DNA of 64,000 bases, taken from NCBI RefSeq assembly GCF_025643595.1, contig NZ_CP102826.1:3162001-3226000 (forward strand), written 5' to 3'. Both the position numbers and the translations under genes were made by a program. How positions within the stretch are numbered: position 1 is the stretch's first letter; each line of letters starts with the position of its first letter. The notes under the pieces were generated by a model. That model had not been told where the DNA came from. It searched no databases and saw nothing but the letters and a program-made list of their open reading frames with translations. The stretch comes from Saccharopolyspora rosea. Its GTDB lineage: Bacteria; Actinomycetota; Actinomycetes; Mycobacteriales; Pseudonocardiaceae. Of the stretch, positions 1 through 7,879 are shown in pieces.

Positions 1-56
1 CGCGTGCTGCGTCGACGCGTGACGCACCAGCGCGTGTCCGTTGTGGAGAGGAGCAG

Positions 57-1517
57 ATGCCGCCCGTGCAGCTCGCTGTCACACCCGCCCGCCGACGCCT
101 GTGCCTGGCGTTGCTCGCATGGGCGGAACTGATCGTCGCTCTCGACGTCAACATCGTCTACATCGCTCTGCCGGACATCGGGCGGCAGCTGGCCTTCTCG
201 TCCCTGACACTGCAGTGGGTGGTCAGCGCCTACGCGGTCACGTTCGGCGGGTTCCTGCTGCTCGGCGGTCGATGCGCGGACCGGCTCGGTCGACGGCGCA
301 TGTTCCTGCTCGCGCTGTCGCTGTTCGCGGGGGCATCGCTGGCGGGTGCGCTGGCGCCGAGCGCGGGTGTGCTGGTCGCCGCTCGGGCGATCCAGGGACT
401 CGGCGGGGCACTGCTGTTCCCGACGACGCTCGCGCTGGTCAACACCATGTTCCCGGAAGGGCCAGCGCGAAATCGGGCGCTCGCCGTCTGGGGCGGGGCG
501 GGTTCGGTCGGCCTGTCCCTCGGCTCGCTCGTGGGCGGGGTGCTCACCGGAACGTTCGGGTGGCCGATGGTCTTCTACGCCAACGTGCTCATGGCCGCCA
601 TCGGGATTGCCGCGGCCCTGCCGCTGCTGCCTCGCGACGACGTGGTCCGGAGTGCGCGGACCTTCGACCTGCGGGGCGCGCTGCTGGCCACGATCGGCGT
701 GACCGCCGTGATCTTCGCGTTGGTGCAGGGGCCGGATTCGGGGTGGACGTCGCCGCCGGTCGTGCTGTGCGCGGTGGCCGCGGTCGCACTGCTCGTCGGT
801 TTCGTCTTCGCCGAGTCGCGCAGCGCCGACCCCCTGATGCCCTTGCGGTTGGTCAGGACCCGAACGCTGGGCGTCGCGCTGCTGATCACCTTGCTGTTCG
901 GGATGGCCGACGGGTCCGTGCCGTACTTCTTCACCGTGTACCTGCAACAGGTCCACGGGTACGGGGCGTTCCGGACCGGCCTGGCGTACGTGCTGCCCGC
1001 CGTGTTCATCGTCGTCGGAACCCAGTTGAGCGAGCGCCTGATCGGCCGCCTCGGCACCCGGACGACCCTCGTCGCGGGAAACCTCATCGGACTCGCCGGG
1101 ACCGCCGCCCTGGCCTGGGGCATGGCCTCGGCCGGCGGCGCATACCCGCAGCTGGTCCCCGGGCTGGTCGGCTGGGGACTGGGCCAGGGCATCGTCTGGA
1201 CGGCCATGTGGGTGCTCGCCTCCACCGACGTCGAACCGCGGGAACAGGGCGTCGCGTCGGGCATCGCGTCCACCGGGCTGCAGAGCGGGATCGCGCTCGG
1301 GCTCGCGATCACGATCGCCATCGCCAACAGCGGGGTCCACGGCCTGACGGGAGCGGCCCGCGTCGCGAAGTTCGGCGAGAACATCCCGCAGGCCCTGTAC
1401 GTGACCGCGGCCGGGCTCGCCGCGAGCGTCCTCGTCGCACTCGTGCTGAGCCGCCGCACCGGGCAGGCCCGATCGCGGCGGCCCGCGGACGAGGCGGACC
1501 GGGTGGCCCGCGACTAG
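57..1517 (+). CDS. MFS drug efflux transporter, DHA2-like (14 TM)
   Basis: This is a 486-residue integral membrane protein of the major facilitator superfamily, most like the 14-helix drug:H+ antiporters (DHA2/EmrB-QacA type). An arginine-rich N-terminus is followed by a first helix containing ALDVNIVYIALP, the usual DHA2 motif D region. A loop with RCADRLGRRR between helices 2 and 3 is motif A, and RAIQGLGGALLFP matches motif C of the antiporters. Length is normal for the family. The ATG is chosen because a purine-rich GAGAGGAG sits 5-12 bases upstream. It stands alone: the next feature downstream is a repeat element starting at the stop codon, and no regulator is adjacent inside the window. 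The substrate cannot be read from the sequence; an antibiotic or other lipophilic compound is the family default. Confidence 0.85.
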   Translation: MPPVQLAVTPARRRLCLALLAWAELIVALDVNIVYIALPDIGRQLAFSSLTLQWVVSAYAVTFGGFLLLGGRCADRLGRRRMFLLALSLFAGASLAGALAPSAGVLVAARAIQGLGGALLFPTTLALVNTMFPEGPARNRALAVWGGAGSVGLSLGSLVGGVLTGTFGWPMVFYANVLMAAIGIAAALPLLPRDDVVRSARTFDLRGALLATIGVTAVIFALVQGPDSGWTSPPVVLCAVAAVALLVGFVFAESRSADPLMPLRLVRTRTLGVALLITLLFGMADGSVPYFFTVYLQQVHGYGAFRTGLAYVLPAVFIVVGTQLSERLIGRLGTRTTLVAGNLIGLAGTAALAWGMASAGGAYPQLVPGLVGWGLGQGIVWTAMWVLASTDVEPREQGVASGIASTGLQSGIALGLAITIAIANSGVHGLTGAARVAKFGENIPQALYVTAAGLAASVLVALVLSRRTGQARSRRPADEADRVARD

Positions 1518-1828
1518 GGGAGTGTTTCGGAAGTGCTTTGCGTGGCGGTGCCGGTGGCGGAACCTCAGCGGCCCGCCCGTCGCTCGACCACCACCCCCAA
1601 GGAGGCGCTGCGCGCCACGGCCACACCGGCTCCGGGAGCCCCTCCTGATGTATCAGCCCATACACGGCGTCGGGGCTGTCCTCGCGAGACGCCCGCCCGT
1701 CGCCCGACCACCGCCCCCCACGGAGGCGCTGACGCGCCGCTGTGCTCGTCGGAGAACCCGCGGCGGTGCGGGTTGCGAGACCGCTCACCGAAAGAGAAAG
1801 CGGCTGACGCCGCTTATAAGACACTCCC
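1518..1828 (+). repeat. MITE-like dispersed repeat, copy 1
   Basis: A 276-bp core at 1540-1815 matches 6633-6908 with only six substitutions and no gaps. The core contains two internal copies of a 50-bp motif starting GCCCGCCCGTCGC (1571-1620 and 1691-1740), a short palindrome TGTAT-n6-ATACA near 1649-1664, and no convincing gene. Just outside the core the flanks form an imperfect inverted repeat: GGGAGTGTTT at 1518-1527 against the complement of 1819-1828, nine of ten matching. It fills the whole gap between the MFS gene and the SDR gene. Non-autonomous mobile element is the likeliest reading; no transposase is present in either copy. Confidence 0.7.
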
Positions 1829-1883
1829 TAGCCGGCTGTCGGCCGATCCGGACCGTCCGCCCCGGTCGGCCGTTGACGGCTGG

Positions 1884-2780
1884 TCACCTCACCGAGTACG
1901 CGCCCGCGTCGAGGTCTTCGAGGAGGGTGGGCCCGGTGGGGGTCCAGCCCAGGAGTTCGCGCGTGGCGGTGCTGGTCGCGGAGAGGTCCGCGCCGAAGAA
2001 GGTGCCGATCCACCCGAAGTGGTCCTGGACGTCCTCCGGGGCGATCGAGGTGACGGGGAGGCCGAACGCACGGCCGATCGCCTGCGCGATCTCCCGGGTC
2101 GGCACGCCCTCTTCGTCGATGGCGTGCAGCCGCGCACCCGCCGGTGCCTTGTGCAGGCCGAGGGTGACCAGGCGGGCGGCGTCGAGCCGGTGCACGGCGG
2201 CCCACCGGTGCGTGCCGTCGCCGGGGTAGCCGGAAACGCCCTTCTGCCGGGCGATCGCGGCGAGGACCGCGATGAACCCGTGGTCGCCGGTGCCGTGCAC
2301 GCTCGGCGCGAAGCGCAGGCTCGCGGCGCGCACGCCGCGGTCGGCGAATTCGAGCGCGAGGTTCTCGCTCCCGCCCCGCGGCGAGTCCGGGCCGTGGAAC
2401 GGGGACGCGTCGTCCTCGGTGGCGGGCCGGCCCTGGGCGAGCCCGGCGACGCCCGAGGCGAGCAGGAACGGACGGTCGGTCCCCGCGAGCGCCTCACCGA
2501 TGGTGTGCACGGCGGCTCGTTCGGCCGCGTTCGTGGCGGCCGGGTTGGACCAGTCGTGCTTGTTCGCGAGGTGGATGACGGCCTCGGCTTCCTGGGCGCC
2601 GAGGCGGATGCCGTCGAGGTCGTCGAGGTCGCCGCGGCGGACGCGGGCCCCCTTCGCCTCGATGGCCGCGGCGGACGCGTCGGACCTGGCCAGGCCGGTG
2701 ACCTCGTGGCCGGCGGTGAGCAGCTCGTCGACCACGGCGGAGCCGATCCACCCGGAGGCTCCCGTGACGAAAACGCGCAT
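1884..2780 (-). CDS. NAD(P)-binding SDR / epimerase-family oxidoreductase
   Basis: This 298-residue protein belongs to the extended/atypical short-chain dehydrogenase family. The N-terminus MRVFVTGASGWIGSAVV carries the TGxxGxxG dinucleotide-binding motif, followed by acidic and Arg residues around 33-55 expected to contact the cofactor. A typical YxxxK active site is not obvious, as in many atypical members that resemble NmrA or nucleoside-sugar epimerases. The substrate is unknown. It is transcribed divergently from the TetR gene at 2912, and the two share a 131-base region containing a perfect 38-bp palindrome. That arrangement makes it the probable target of that regulator. The ATG is supported by GGAGATCACCTC upstream. 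Confidence 0.8.
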   Translation of the reverse strand: MRVFVTGASGWIGSAVVDELLTAGHEVTGLARSDASAAAIEAKGARVRRGDLDDLDGIRLGAQEAEAVIHLANKHDWSNPAATNAAERAAVHTIGEALAGTDRPFLLASGVAGLAQGRPATEDDASPFHGPDSPRGGSENLALEFADRGVRAASLRFAPSVHGTGDHGFIAVLAAIARQKGVSGYPGDGTHRWAAVHRLDAARLVTLGLHKAPAGARLHAIDEEGVPTREIAQAIGRAFGLPVTSIAPEDVQDHFGWIGTFFGADLSATSTATRELLGWTPTGPTLLEDLDAGAYSVR

Positions 2781-2831
2781 GAGGTGATCTCCTTCGGCGC
2801 CCCGCCCACGGGCGGAGCGATTGATCGAAGC

Positions 2832-2869
2832 GGTGATGTCTGCGACTGACGTCAGTCGCAGACATCACC
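2832..2869. promoter_or_regulatory. 38-bp perfect palindrome, probable TetR operator
   Basis: Every base pairs around the centre 2850/2851; the half-site is GGTGATGTCTGCGACTGAC. A further partial half-site GTCAGTCGCTGTCATC follows at 2881-2896, so up to three half-sites lie between the divergent SDR and TetR genes. TetR proteins commonly autoregulate through such sites. The position suggests control of both promoters. Confidence 0.75.
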
Positions 2870-2911
2870 TTACTCATCGTGTCAGTCGCTGTCATCCCTA
2901 GACTCGATCGC

Positions 2912-3499
2912 ATGGCGCGTTGGGAACCAGGGGCCGCGGAGCGGCTGCAACAGGCCGCGCTCGAACTGTTCGCCACCCGCGGGTTCGAGCAGACGACCGC
3001 CACGGAGATCGCGCAGTCCGTCGGCCTGACCGAGCGCACCTTCTTCCGGCACTTCAGCGATAAGCGCGAGGTCCTCTTCCACGGCCAGCAGGTGCTCGTC
3101 GAGGCGTTCCTGTCCGGTGTGGACGCCGCACCGCCGGAGGCGTCCCCGATCGAGGTCGTCGCCGCCGCGCTGCGGTCCGCGGCGTCGTTCTTCCCGGACG
3201 AGCACCGGTCCCGTTCCCGCGCCCGGCATTCCGTGATCGACCAGAACCCCGCGCTGCGAGAACGCGAGCGGCACAAGCTCGCCAGCATCGCCGCAGCGGT
3301 CGCCGACGCGCTCCGCGCGCGAGGCGTCGACGAGCTCGCCGCCACCCTGGCCGCGGAATCGGGCATCACCGTGTTCAGGATCGCGTTCGCCCAGTGGATC
3401 CGCGAGGACGAACACCGGTCTCTGGACGACATCGCGGCGCAGGTGCTGCGCGAACTGCTGACCCTGGCGGCGACGGCGGCGCCGAAGATCCCGGGATGA
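2912..3499 (+). CDS. TetR family transcriptional regulator
   Basis: This is a 195-residue one-component repressor. Residues 1-50 form the helix-turn-helix domain: AALELFATRGFEQTTATEIA and VGLTERTFFRHFSDKREVL are the standard TetR signature. The remaining ~140 residues are the variable ligand-binding domain, whose ligand cannot be inferred. An in-frame GTG lies at 2879, but ATG at 2912 is preferred because it gives the usual length of N-terminal arm. The GTG start would place the coding region over the extra operator half-site at 2881-2896. It is divergent from the SDR-family oxidoreductase at 1884-2780 and probably represses it through the 38-bp palindrome. Confidence 0.85.
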   Translation: MARWEPGAAERLQQAALELFATRGFEQTTATEIAQSVGLTERTFFRHFSDKREVLFHGQQVLVEAFLSGVDAAPPEASPIEVVAAALRSAASFFPDEHRSRSRARHSVIDQNPALRERERHKLASIAAAVADALRARGVDELAATLAAESGITVFRIAFAQWIREDEHRSLDDIAAQVLRELLTLAATAAPKIPG

Positions 3500-3554
3500 C
3501 GCGGACAGCCCGTCGCTGGGCGGATGTTCCGCGGTGGGCCGCGTACTCCCAGCC

Positions 3555-3896
3555 ATGGAGAAGATCGCGCTCACGGCGTTGGCACGTGTGCAGCTGGAAC
3601 GAGCTCGCCAACACGGCGGGCACGCCGCGAAAACCGTCCACGGCGGGCACCACCGGTCCCTGCGGCAGACGGTGATCGCGCTGACCGCGGGCAGCGAACT
3701 CGGCGAGCACCCGAACCCCGGCCAGGCCACGTTGCAGGTGGTCTGCGGTCGCGTTCGGTTGACCGGCGGTGCGACCTCGTGGGACTGCCGGACCGGCGAC
3801 TTGTTGATCGTCCCGGACGCCCGCCACAGCCTCAGCGCACTGGAGGACTCGGTCGTGCTGCTGACGGTGGTCAAGGACCGCGCAGCCGACGAGTGA
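3555..3896 (+). CDS. Small cupin-domain protein
   Basis: This is a 113-residue single-domain protein of the cupin superfamily. After a short helical N-terminus rich in Arg and His, the sequence SLRQTVIALTAGSELGEHPN and GQATLQVVCGRVRLTG gives the two cupin strands, and DLLIVPDARHSLSALEDSVVLL closes the barrel. Histidines at EH and RHSL are candidate metal ligands, but the canonical cupin motif 1 is incomplete, so enzymatic activity is uncertain. Relatives are often annotated as stress or sensory cupins. The ATG at 3555 is preferred to GTG at 3534. It follows the TetR gene by 55 bases on the same strand and converges on the DinB gene. Confidence 0.75.
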   Translation: MEKIALTALARVQLERARQHGGHAAKTVHGGHHRSLRQTVIALTAGSELGEHPNPGQATLQVVCGRVRLTGGATSWDCRTGDLLIVPDARHSLSALEDSVVLLTVVKDRAADE

Positions 3897-3940
3897 GGCT
3901 CCCGAAATCGGCGGGCCGCCCGAAGCTCTGCGGAGGCGGT

Positions 3941-3960
3941 CCGGACGTCAGGCCGTCCGG
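3941..3960. terminator. Short hairpin between convergent genes
   Basis: CCGGACG and CGTCCGG form a 7-bp stem with a 6-base loop overlapping the last codons of the DinB gene. It could end transcription from the cupin side. There is no U-tract, so support is weak. Confidence 0.35.
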
Positions 3961-4418
3961 CCGGTGCGCAGCACGTCGCGGGTGATCTCCAACTGGCCGA
4001 GGTGCTGGTACAGCTCCTCCAGCACGTGCAGCAGCACGGTGTCGTGCGTCATGCGGACGTCGGCGGGGATCCAGGAGCGGTGTTCGGGGTGCACTTCCCG
4101 CTCCGGGTCGAGTGCCGCCAGGTCCGAGCGCAGCGTGCGCTTGGCCTCCTCGACGCGGGCGCCGACCTCGCCGACCGGCCCGGTCGCGGTGAACTCGGCG
4201 GCGCGGTCCCGCGCGACGGCGCGGTCCGCGACGACGTGGCCGATCCACCACTCCACGACCCCGAGGCAGTGGATGAGGATCTGGTACGGCGAGTTGGCGC
4301 CCGGCAGGTCGGGTCGCAGGTTGGCGGTCTCGTCGCCGAGGTCGGTGACGATCCCGGCGAGGCGGTCGAGGGCGCGGTCGGCGTAGCGGAGGAATTCGGT
4401 TCGATCCACGCCGATCAT
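3948..4418 (-). CDS. DinB-superfamily protein (DUF664 / mycothiol-transferase-like)
   Basis: This 156-residue four-helix-bundle protein resembles the DinB/YfiT-like metalloenzymes, many of which are thiol (mycothiol or bacillithiol) S-transferases in actinobacteria. Candidate metal ligands are His50 in YQILIHCLGVVEWW and His131 and His139 in LLHVLEELYQHLGQLE, the spacing typical of DUF664. The WWIGH segment is also characteristic. Its ATG overlaps the stop codon of the upstream TetR gene by four bases (ATGA), so the two are translationally coupled. This suggests a regulator-detoxification pair. The actual substrate is unknown. Confidence 0.8.
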   Translation of the reverse strand: MIGVDRTEFLRYADRALDRLAGIVTDLGDETANLRPDLPGANSPYQILIHCLGVVEWWIGHVVADRAVARDRAAEFTATGPVGEVGARVEEAKRTLRSDLAALDPEREVHPEHRSWIPADVRMTHDTVLLHVLEELYQHLGQLEITRDVLRTGRTA

Positions 4419-5080
4419 TCTGCGTGCGAGGCGGCGTGCCGTACCCGGCTCAGGTCCTCGATCGTCACGGCCCTGCCGGGCAGGGGAGTGCCCGGGCTCG
4501 CCTGCAGACCGTCGAGCATCAACGTCATGTAGCGGGCCGCGGCATCGCGCCGCATCTCCTCGGGCATCCCGTTGACGCCCTGCGCCACCAGGGACATGAC
4601 CATCGCCAGGTCGCCGGCGCTGACGTCGGCGCGCAGCGAGCCGTTGTCCTGCGCCGCGCGGACCAGCCGGTCGAGCACCGCCAGCAGCTCGTTGCGGAGC
4701 GCCTCGACGTCGGGGTCGCTGGACAGGATGCTGCGCGCGCGGGGGGACAGCATCGACAGCCGCACGACGGTGCGCAGGTCGGCGGCGGTGTGCAGGAATC
4801 CGGTCAGCGCGCGCCACGGGTCGGGTTCGTCGTCGGTGGCGCGGTGGGCGTCGTCGCGCACCCGCTGGAAGGCGTCGCGGCCGACGGCGAGGATGAGCGA
4901 GTCCCGGTCCGGGAAGCGCCGGTAGAGGGTGCCGACGCCGACTCCGGCGGCGCGGGCGATCTCCTCCATGGGCACGTCGATTCCGCGGTCGACGAAGGCG
5001 GTGCGCGCGGCGGCGATGATCCGGTCCCGGTTGCGCCGCGCGTCGGCGCGCAGGTGCGGTGTGTTGTCCGTTGACGTCAT
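4415..5080 (-). CDS. TetR family transcriptional regulator
   Basis: This 221-residue regulator has its HTH at residues ~14-62: RDRIIAAARTAFVDRGIDVP, then MEEIARAAGVGVGTLYRRFP, the standard TetR recognition helix. The C-terminal part has the TetR_C form common in Streptomyces regulators, with SMLSPRARSILSSDPDVEAL. It is cotranscribed with the DinB gene (four-base overlap) and divergent from the P450 gene at 5199. It could therefore control either or both. A partial inverted repeat at 5138-5168 lies between the divergent genes. Confidence 0.85.
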   Translation of the reverse strand: MTSTDNTPHLRADARRNRDRIIAAARTAFVDRGIDVPMEEIARAAGVGVGTLYRRFPDRDSLILAVGRDAFQRVRDDAHRATDDEPDPWRALTGFLHTAADLRTVVRLSMLSPRARSILSSDPDVEALRNELLAVLDRLVRAAQDNGSLRADVSAGDLAMVMSLVAQGVNGMPEEMRRDAAARYMTLMLDGLQASPGTPLPGRAVTIEDLSRVRHAASHAE

Positions 5081-5137
5081 TCCTCGCTCCGGCTCGGGTG
5101 TGGGCGGATTGTCGCACGAGGAGCGGAGTGGACGGAT

Positions 5138-5168
5138 TCCTTCCGGATGGCTAGCCTAACCGGAGGAA
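5138..5168. promoter_or_regulatory. Imperfect inverted repeat, possible TetR operator
   Basis: TTCCGGATGG and CCTAACCGGAGGAA are imperfectly complementary around a central CTAG. The region also holds three CGGAT or CCGAT words. It lies between the divergent TetR (4415-5080) and P450 (5199) genes. This is an inference from position and partial symmetry only. Confidence 0.3.
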
Positions 5169-5198
5169 AAACGTCCGATTCGGTTGCAGGGAGCTGCC

Positions 5199-6395
5199 AT
5201 GACCGAGATCGCCGAGCTGTCCTTCCCGCTGAGCCGGACCTGCCCGTTCACCCCGCCACCGGACTACGCCCGGTTGCGCGCGGAACAACCGGTGACCCGC
5301 GTGCGGACGTTCGACGGCTCCGCCTGGCTGATCACCCGGCACGCCGACGTGCGCGCGGTGCTGGGCGACCCGCGTTTCAGCTCCGACCGCCGCAACCCCG
5401 GCTTCCCGCGCACGGCCCCCGGCCAGGCGCTCGCCGACAACCTGGGTCCGGTGCTGATCGGGATGGACCCGCCCCAGCACACCGCCGCGCGGCGGGCCGT
5501 CGTGGGGGAGTTCACGGTCAAGCGCATGCAGGCGCTCGCCCCGCGCATCCAGGAGATCGTCGACGACCACGTCGCGGCCATGCTCGCCGGGCCGCGCCCG
5601 GTCGACCTGGTCCGCGCCCTGTCATTGCCGGTGCCCTCGCTGGTGATCTGCGAACTGCTCGGCGTCCCCTACGACGACCACGAGTTCTTCCAGGACCGCA
5701 CCAGCAGGCTCATCCGCCGCACGACCCCGGCCGAGCAGCGGAGGCAGGCGATCGAGGACCTGCGCGGCTACCTGGACGGGCTCGTCGCGGCCAAGGAGCG
5801 CGACGTCACAGACGACCTGCTCGGACGGCAGATCGCCAAGCAGCGCAGCGACGGCGAGGTCGATCGCAAGGGGCTGGTCGGCCTGTCCTTCCTGTTGCTG
5901 ATCGCGGGGCACGAGACCACCGCGAACATGATCTCGCTGGGCACCCTCGCGTTGCTGGACAACCCCGCGCAGCTCGCCGCGATCACCGCCGACTCCTCCC
6001 GCACCCCGGCGGCGGTGGAGGAGCTGCTGCGCTACTTCTCGATCGTGGAGTCGGCGACCTCCCGGACCGCCACCGAGGACGTCGAGGTCGGCGGCGTGCT
6101 GATCCGGGCGGGGGAGGGCGTGATCGCGGCCGGTCCGGCCGCCAACCACGACCCGGAGATCTTCGACCGGCCGGAGGAACTCGACACCGGCCGCAACGCG
6201 CGCGGCCACGTCGCGTTCGGGTTCGGGCCGCACCAGTGCCTCGGGCAGAACCTGGCGCGCCTGGAACTGCAGATCGTCTTCGACACGCTGTTCCGGCGGA
6301 TCCCCGGGCTGCGGCCGGCGGTGCCGGTCAGCGAGCTGCCGTTCAAGGACGACGCCTCCATCTACGGCCTCTACGAGTTCCCCGTGACCTGGTGA
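5199..6395 (+). CDS. Cytochrome P450 (CYP105-like, class I bacterial)
   Basis: This soluble 398-residue monooxygenase has all the P450 hallmarks. AGHETT at 236-241 is the I-helix oxygen-activation motif and EELLRY has the K-helix Glu275-xx-Arg278 pair. GFGPHQCLGQ has Cys347 as the heme thiolate. The overall sequence and N-terminus (CPFTPPPDYARLRAEQPV) resemble actinobacterial CYP105-type enzymes. The ATG at 5199 is preceded by AGGGAG; an in-frame start at 5184 is less likely. The ferredoxin gene begins 13 bases downstream, so electrons probably pass from a reductase (candidate at 9493) through that ferredoxin. No biosynthetic genes surround it, so xenobiotic or housekeeping hydroxylation is as likely as secondary metabolism. 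Confidence 0.92.
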   Translation: MTEIAELSFPLSRTCPFTPPPDYARLRAEQPVTRVRTFDGSAWLITRHADVRAVLGDPRFSSDRRNPGFPRTAPGQALADNLGPVLIGMDPPQHTAARRAVVGEFTVKRMQALAPRIQEIVDDHVAAMLAGPRPVDLVRALSLPVPSLVICELLGVPYDDHEFFQDRTSRLIRRTTPAEQRRQAIEDLRGYLDGLVAAKERDVTDDLLGRQIAKQRSDGEVDRKGLVGLSFLLLIAGHETTANMISLGTLALLDNPAQLAAITADSSRTPAAVEELLRYFSIVESATSRTATEDVEVGGVLIRAGEGVIAAGPAANHDPEIFDRPEELDTGRNARGHVAFGFGPHQCLGQNLARLELQIVFDTLFRRIPGLRPAVPVSELPFKDDASIYGLYEFPVTW

Positions 6396-6408
6396 GAGGA
6401 GACCGACC

Positions 6409-6609
6409 ATGCGCGTCGAAGCCGATGTGCGGCGGTGCGTGGGCGCCGGGCAGTGCGTGCTCACCGATCCGTCGCTGTTCGACCAGGACGACGAGGACGG
6501 CACGGTCGTGCTGCTGACCTCCGAGATCGACGACGACCACGTCGAGGCCGCCCGGGACGCGGTGCGGCTGTGCCCCTCGGGCGCGCTGTCGCTGGCGGAC
6601 GACCGCTGA
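6409..6609 (+). CDS. [3Fe-4S] ferredoxin, P450 partner
   Basis: This is a 66-residue acidic electron carrier. Cys10, Cys16 and Cys55 (C-x5-C ... CP) are the three-cysteine pattern of actinobacterial [3Fe-4S] ferredoxins such as SuaB/SoyB. The residue between the first two cysteines where a fourth ligand would sit is Ala or Gly. It starts 13 bases after the P450 stop behind a GAGGAGA Shine-Dalgarno and is surely cotranscribed. A MITE-like element begins only three bases after its stop codon, so the operon ends here. Confidence 0.93.
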   Translation: MRVEADVRRCVGAGQCVLTDPSLFDQDDEDGTVVLLTSEIDDDHVEAARDAVRLCPSGALSLADDR

Positions 6610-6611
6610 AA

Positions 6612-6943
6612 GCCTGTCTTCGAACTCGTTGTGCGTGGCGGTGCCGGGAGCGGAACCTCAGCGGCCCGCCCGTCGCCCGACCACCACCCCCAAGGAGGCG
6701 CTGCGCGCCACGGCCACACCGGCTCCGGGAGCCCCTCCTGATGTATCAGCCCATACACGGCGTCGGGGCTGTCCTCGCGAGACGCCCGCCCGTCGCCCGA
6801 CCACCGCCCCCCACGGAGGCGCTGACGCGCCGCTGTGCTCGTCGGAGAACCCGCGGCGGTGCCGGTTGCGAGACCGCTCACCGAAAGAGAAAGCGACTGG
6901 CGCCGCTTGCCACGCGGGTTCCGGACCAAGTTCAAAGGCAGGC
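6612..6943 (+). repeat. MITE-like dispersed repeat, copy 2
   Basis: The core at 6633-6908 is about 98% identical to 1540-1815. Its own flanks form a longer inverted repeat: GCCTGTCTTCGAACT at 6612-6626 against the complement of 6929-6943, 13 of 15 matching. The left flank is partly related to that of copy 1, while the right flank is about 20 bases longer. The two internal 50-bp motifs are at 6664-6713 and 6784-6833. Insertion just after the ferredoxin stop codon leaves both neighbours intact. The remaining bases to 7016 carry the Shine-Dalgarno of the next gene. Confidence 0.7.
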
Positions 6944-7016
6944 ACTGAGCCGTGCGGAGGCTTGCGCGGGTCCGCTCCGGTCCTGTGTCGTGGTACCGAA
7001 CCCCGGGAGGTGCCAC

Positions 7017-7784
7017 ATGGCCGGGCAGTCGTGGTGGGCCGACGGTGTCGACGTCAGCCGCCCCAGCGCGGCGCGGGTCTACGACGTGCACCTCGGCGGT
7101 TCGCACAACTTCCGGGTCGACCGCGAACTCGCCGAGGAGTCCGCGCGGCTGATGCCGTCGCTGCCCGCGGTCCTGCGGGAGAACCGCTCGTTCCTGCGGC
7201 GCGTGGTCGACTTCCTCGCCCGCAGCGGCGTCACCCAGTTCCTCGACCTGGGGTCGGGTATCCCGACGATCGGCAACGTGCACGAGATCGCGCAGCGGAT
7301 CAACCCGGAATGCCGCGTGGTGTACGTGGACTGGGACCTGGTGGCGGTCGCGCACAGCCAGGCGATCCTGCGCGGCAACGCCCGGGCCGTCGCGATCCGC
7401 GCCGACTTCCGGGAACCGGGCTACGTGCTGGCCCACCACGACGTCGAGCGGCTGCTGGACCTCTCCCGCCCGGTGGCGGTGCTGTTCTTCGCGGTCCTGC
7501 ACTTCCTGCCGGACTCCGACGACCCGGCCGGGCTCGTCGCCCGCTACGTCCGGCGCCTCGCCTCCGGCAGCTACGTGGCGCTCTCGCACGCCTGCGACGA
7601 CGACATCGCGCCCACCACCGAGGAAGCGGCCCGCATCTACGGGGAGCGCATCGGCGGCTTCCACATGCGGTCGAAGTCCGACGTCGCCGGGCTGTTCGGC
7701 GACCTCCCGCTGGTGCCGCCCGGACTGGTCGACCTCACCGAGTGGCGCCCGGACTCCAACGCGCCTCCCGCCGACCACCCCTAG
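7017..7784 (+). CDS. SAM-dependent methyltransferase, DUF574 family
   Basis: This 255-residue protein belongs to the large actinobacterial DUF574 / Methyltransf_19 family. The family start pattern PSAARVYDVHLGGSHNF is present at residues ~20-36, with motif I FLDLGSGIPTIGNVHEIA. An acidic VVYVDWDLVAVAHS segment binds the adenosyl ribose. The family is abundant in actinomycetes but its substrate is generally unknown. ATG at 7017 is chosen because GGGAGG lies eight bases before it. It is monocistronic: a MITE-like repeat precedes it and a stem-loop follows at 7847-7879. Confidence 0.85.
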   Translation: MAGQSWWADGVDVSRPSAARVYDVHLGGSHNFRVDRELAEESARLMPSLPAVLRENRSFLRRVVDFLARSGVTQFLDLGSGIPTIGNVHEIAQRINPECRVVYVDWDLVAVAHSQAILRGNARAVAIRADFREPGYVLAHHDVERLLDLSRPVAVLFFAVLHFLPDSDDPAGLVARYVRRLASGSYVALSHACDDDIAPTTEEAARIYGERIGGFHMRSKSDVAGLFGDLPLVPPGLVDLTEWRPDSNAPPADHP

Positions 7785-7846
7785 ACCGGTCCGGGCGGCG
7801 TGGCCCGCAAACCCTGACCCGAGCGCGAGTGCTCGCGACACGGGAC

Positions 7847-7879
7847 GGCGCCACCTCCCCCTCTCCTGGAGATGGCGCC
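7847..7879 (+). terminator. Stem-loop after DUF574 methyltransferase
   Basis: GGCGCCACCTCC pairs with GGAGATGGCGCC with one mismatch around a short pyrimidine loop, 62 bases after the methyltransferase stop. It has the form of an actinobacterial terminator without a U-tract. Confidence 0.55.

Noticed and set aside
1522..2849. Plus-strand frames beginning in the repeat element and running across the SDR gene
   Set aside because: They arise from the repeat and the antisense of the SDR gene. The similar frames in copy 2 diverge in length and fuse to different downstream sequence, as expected for non-coding repeats.
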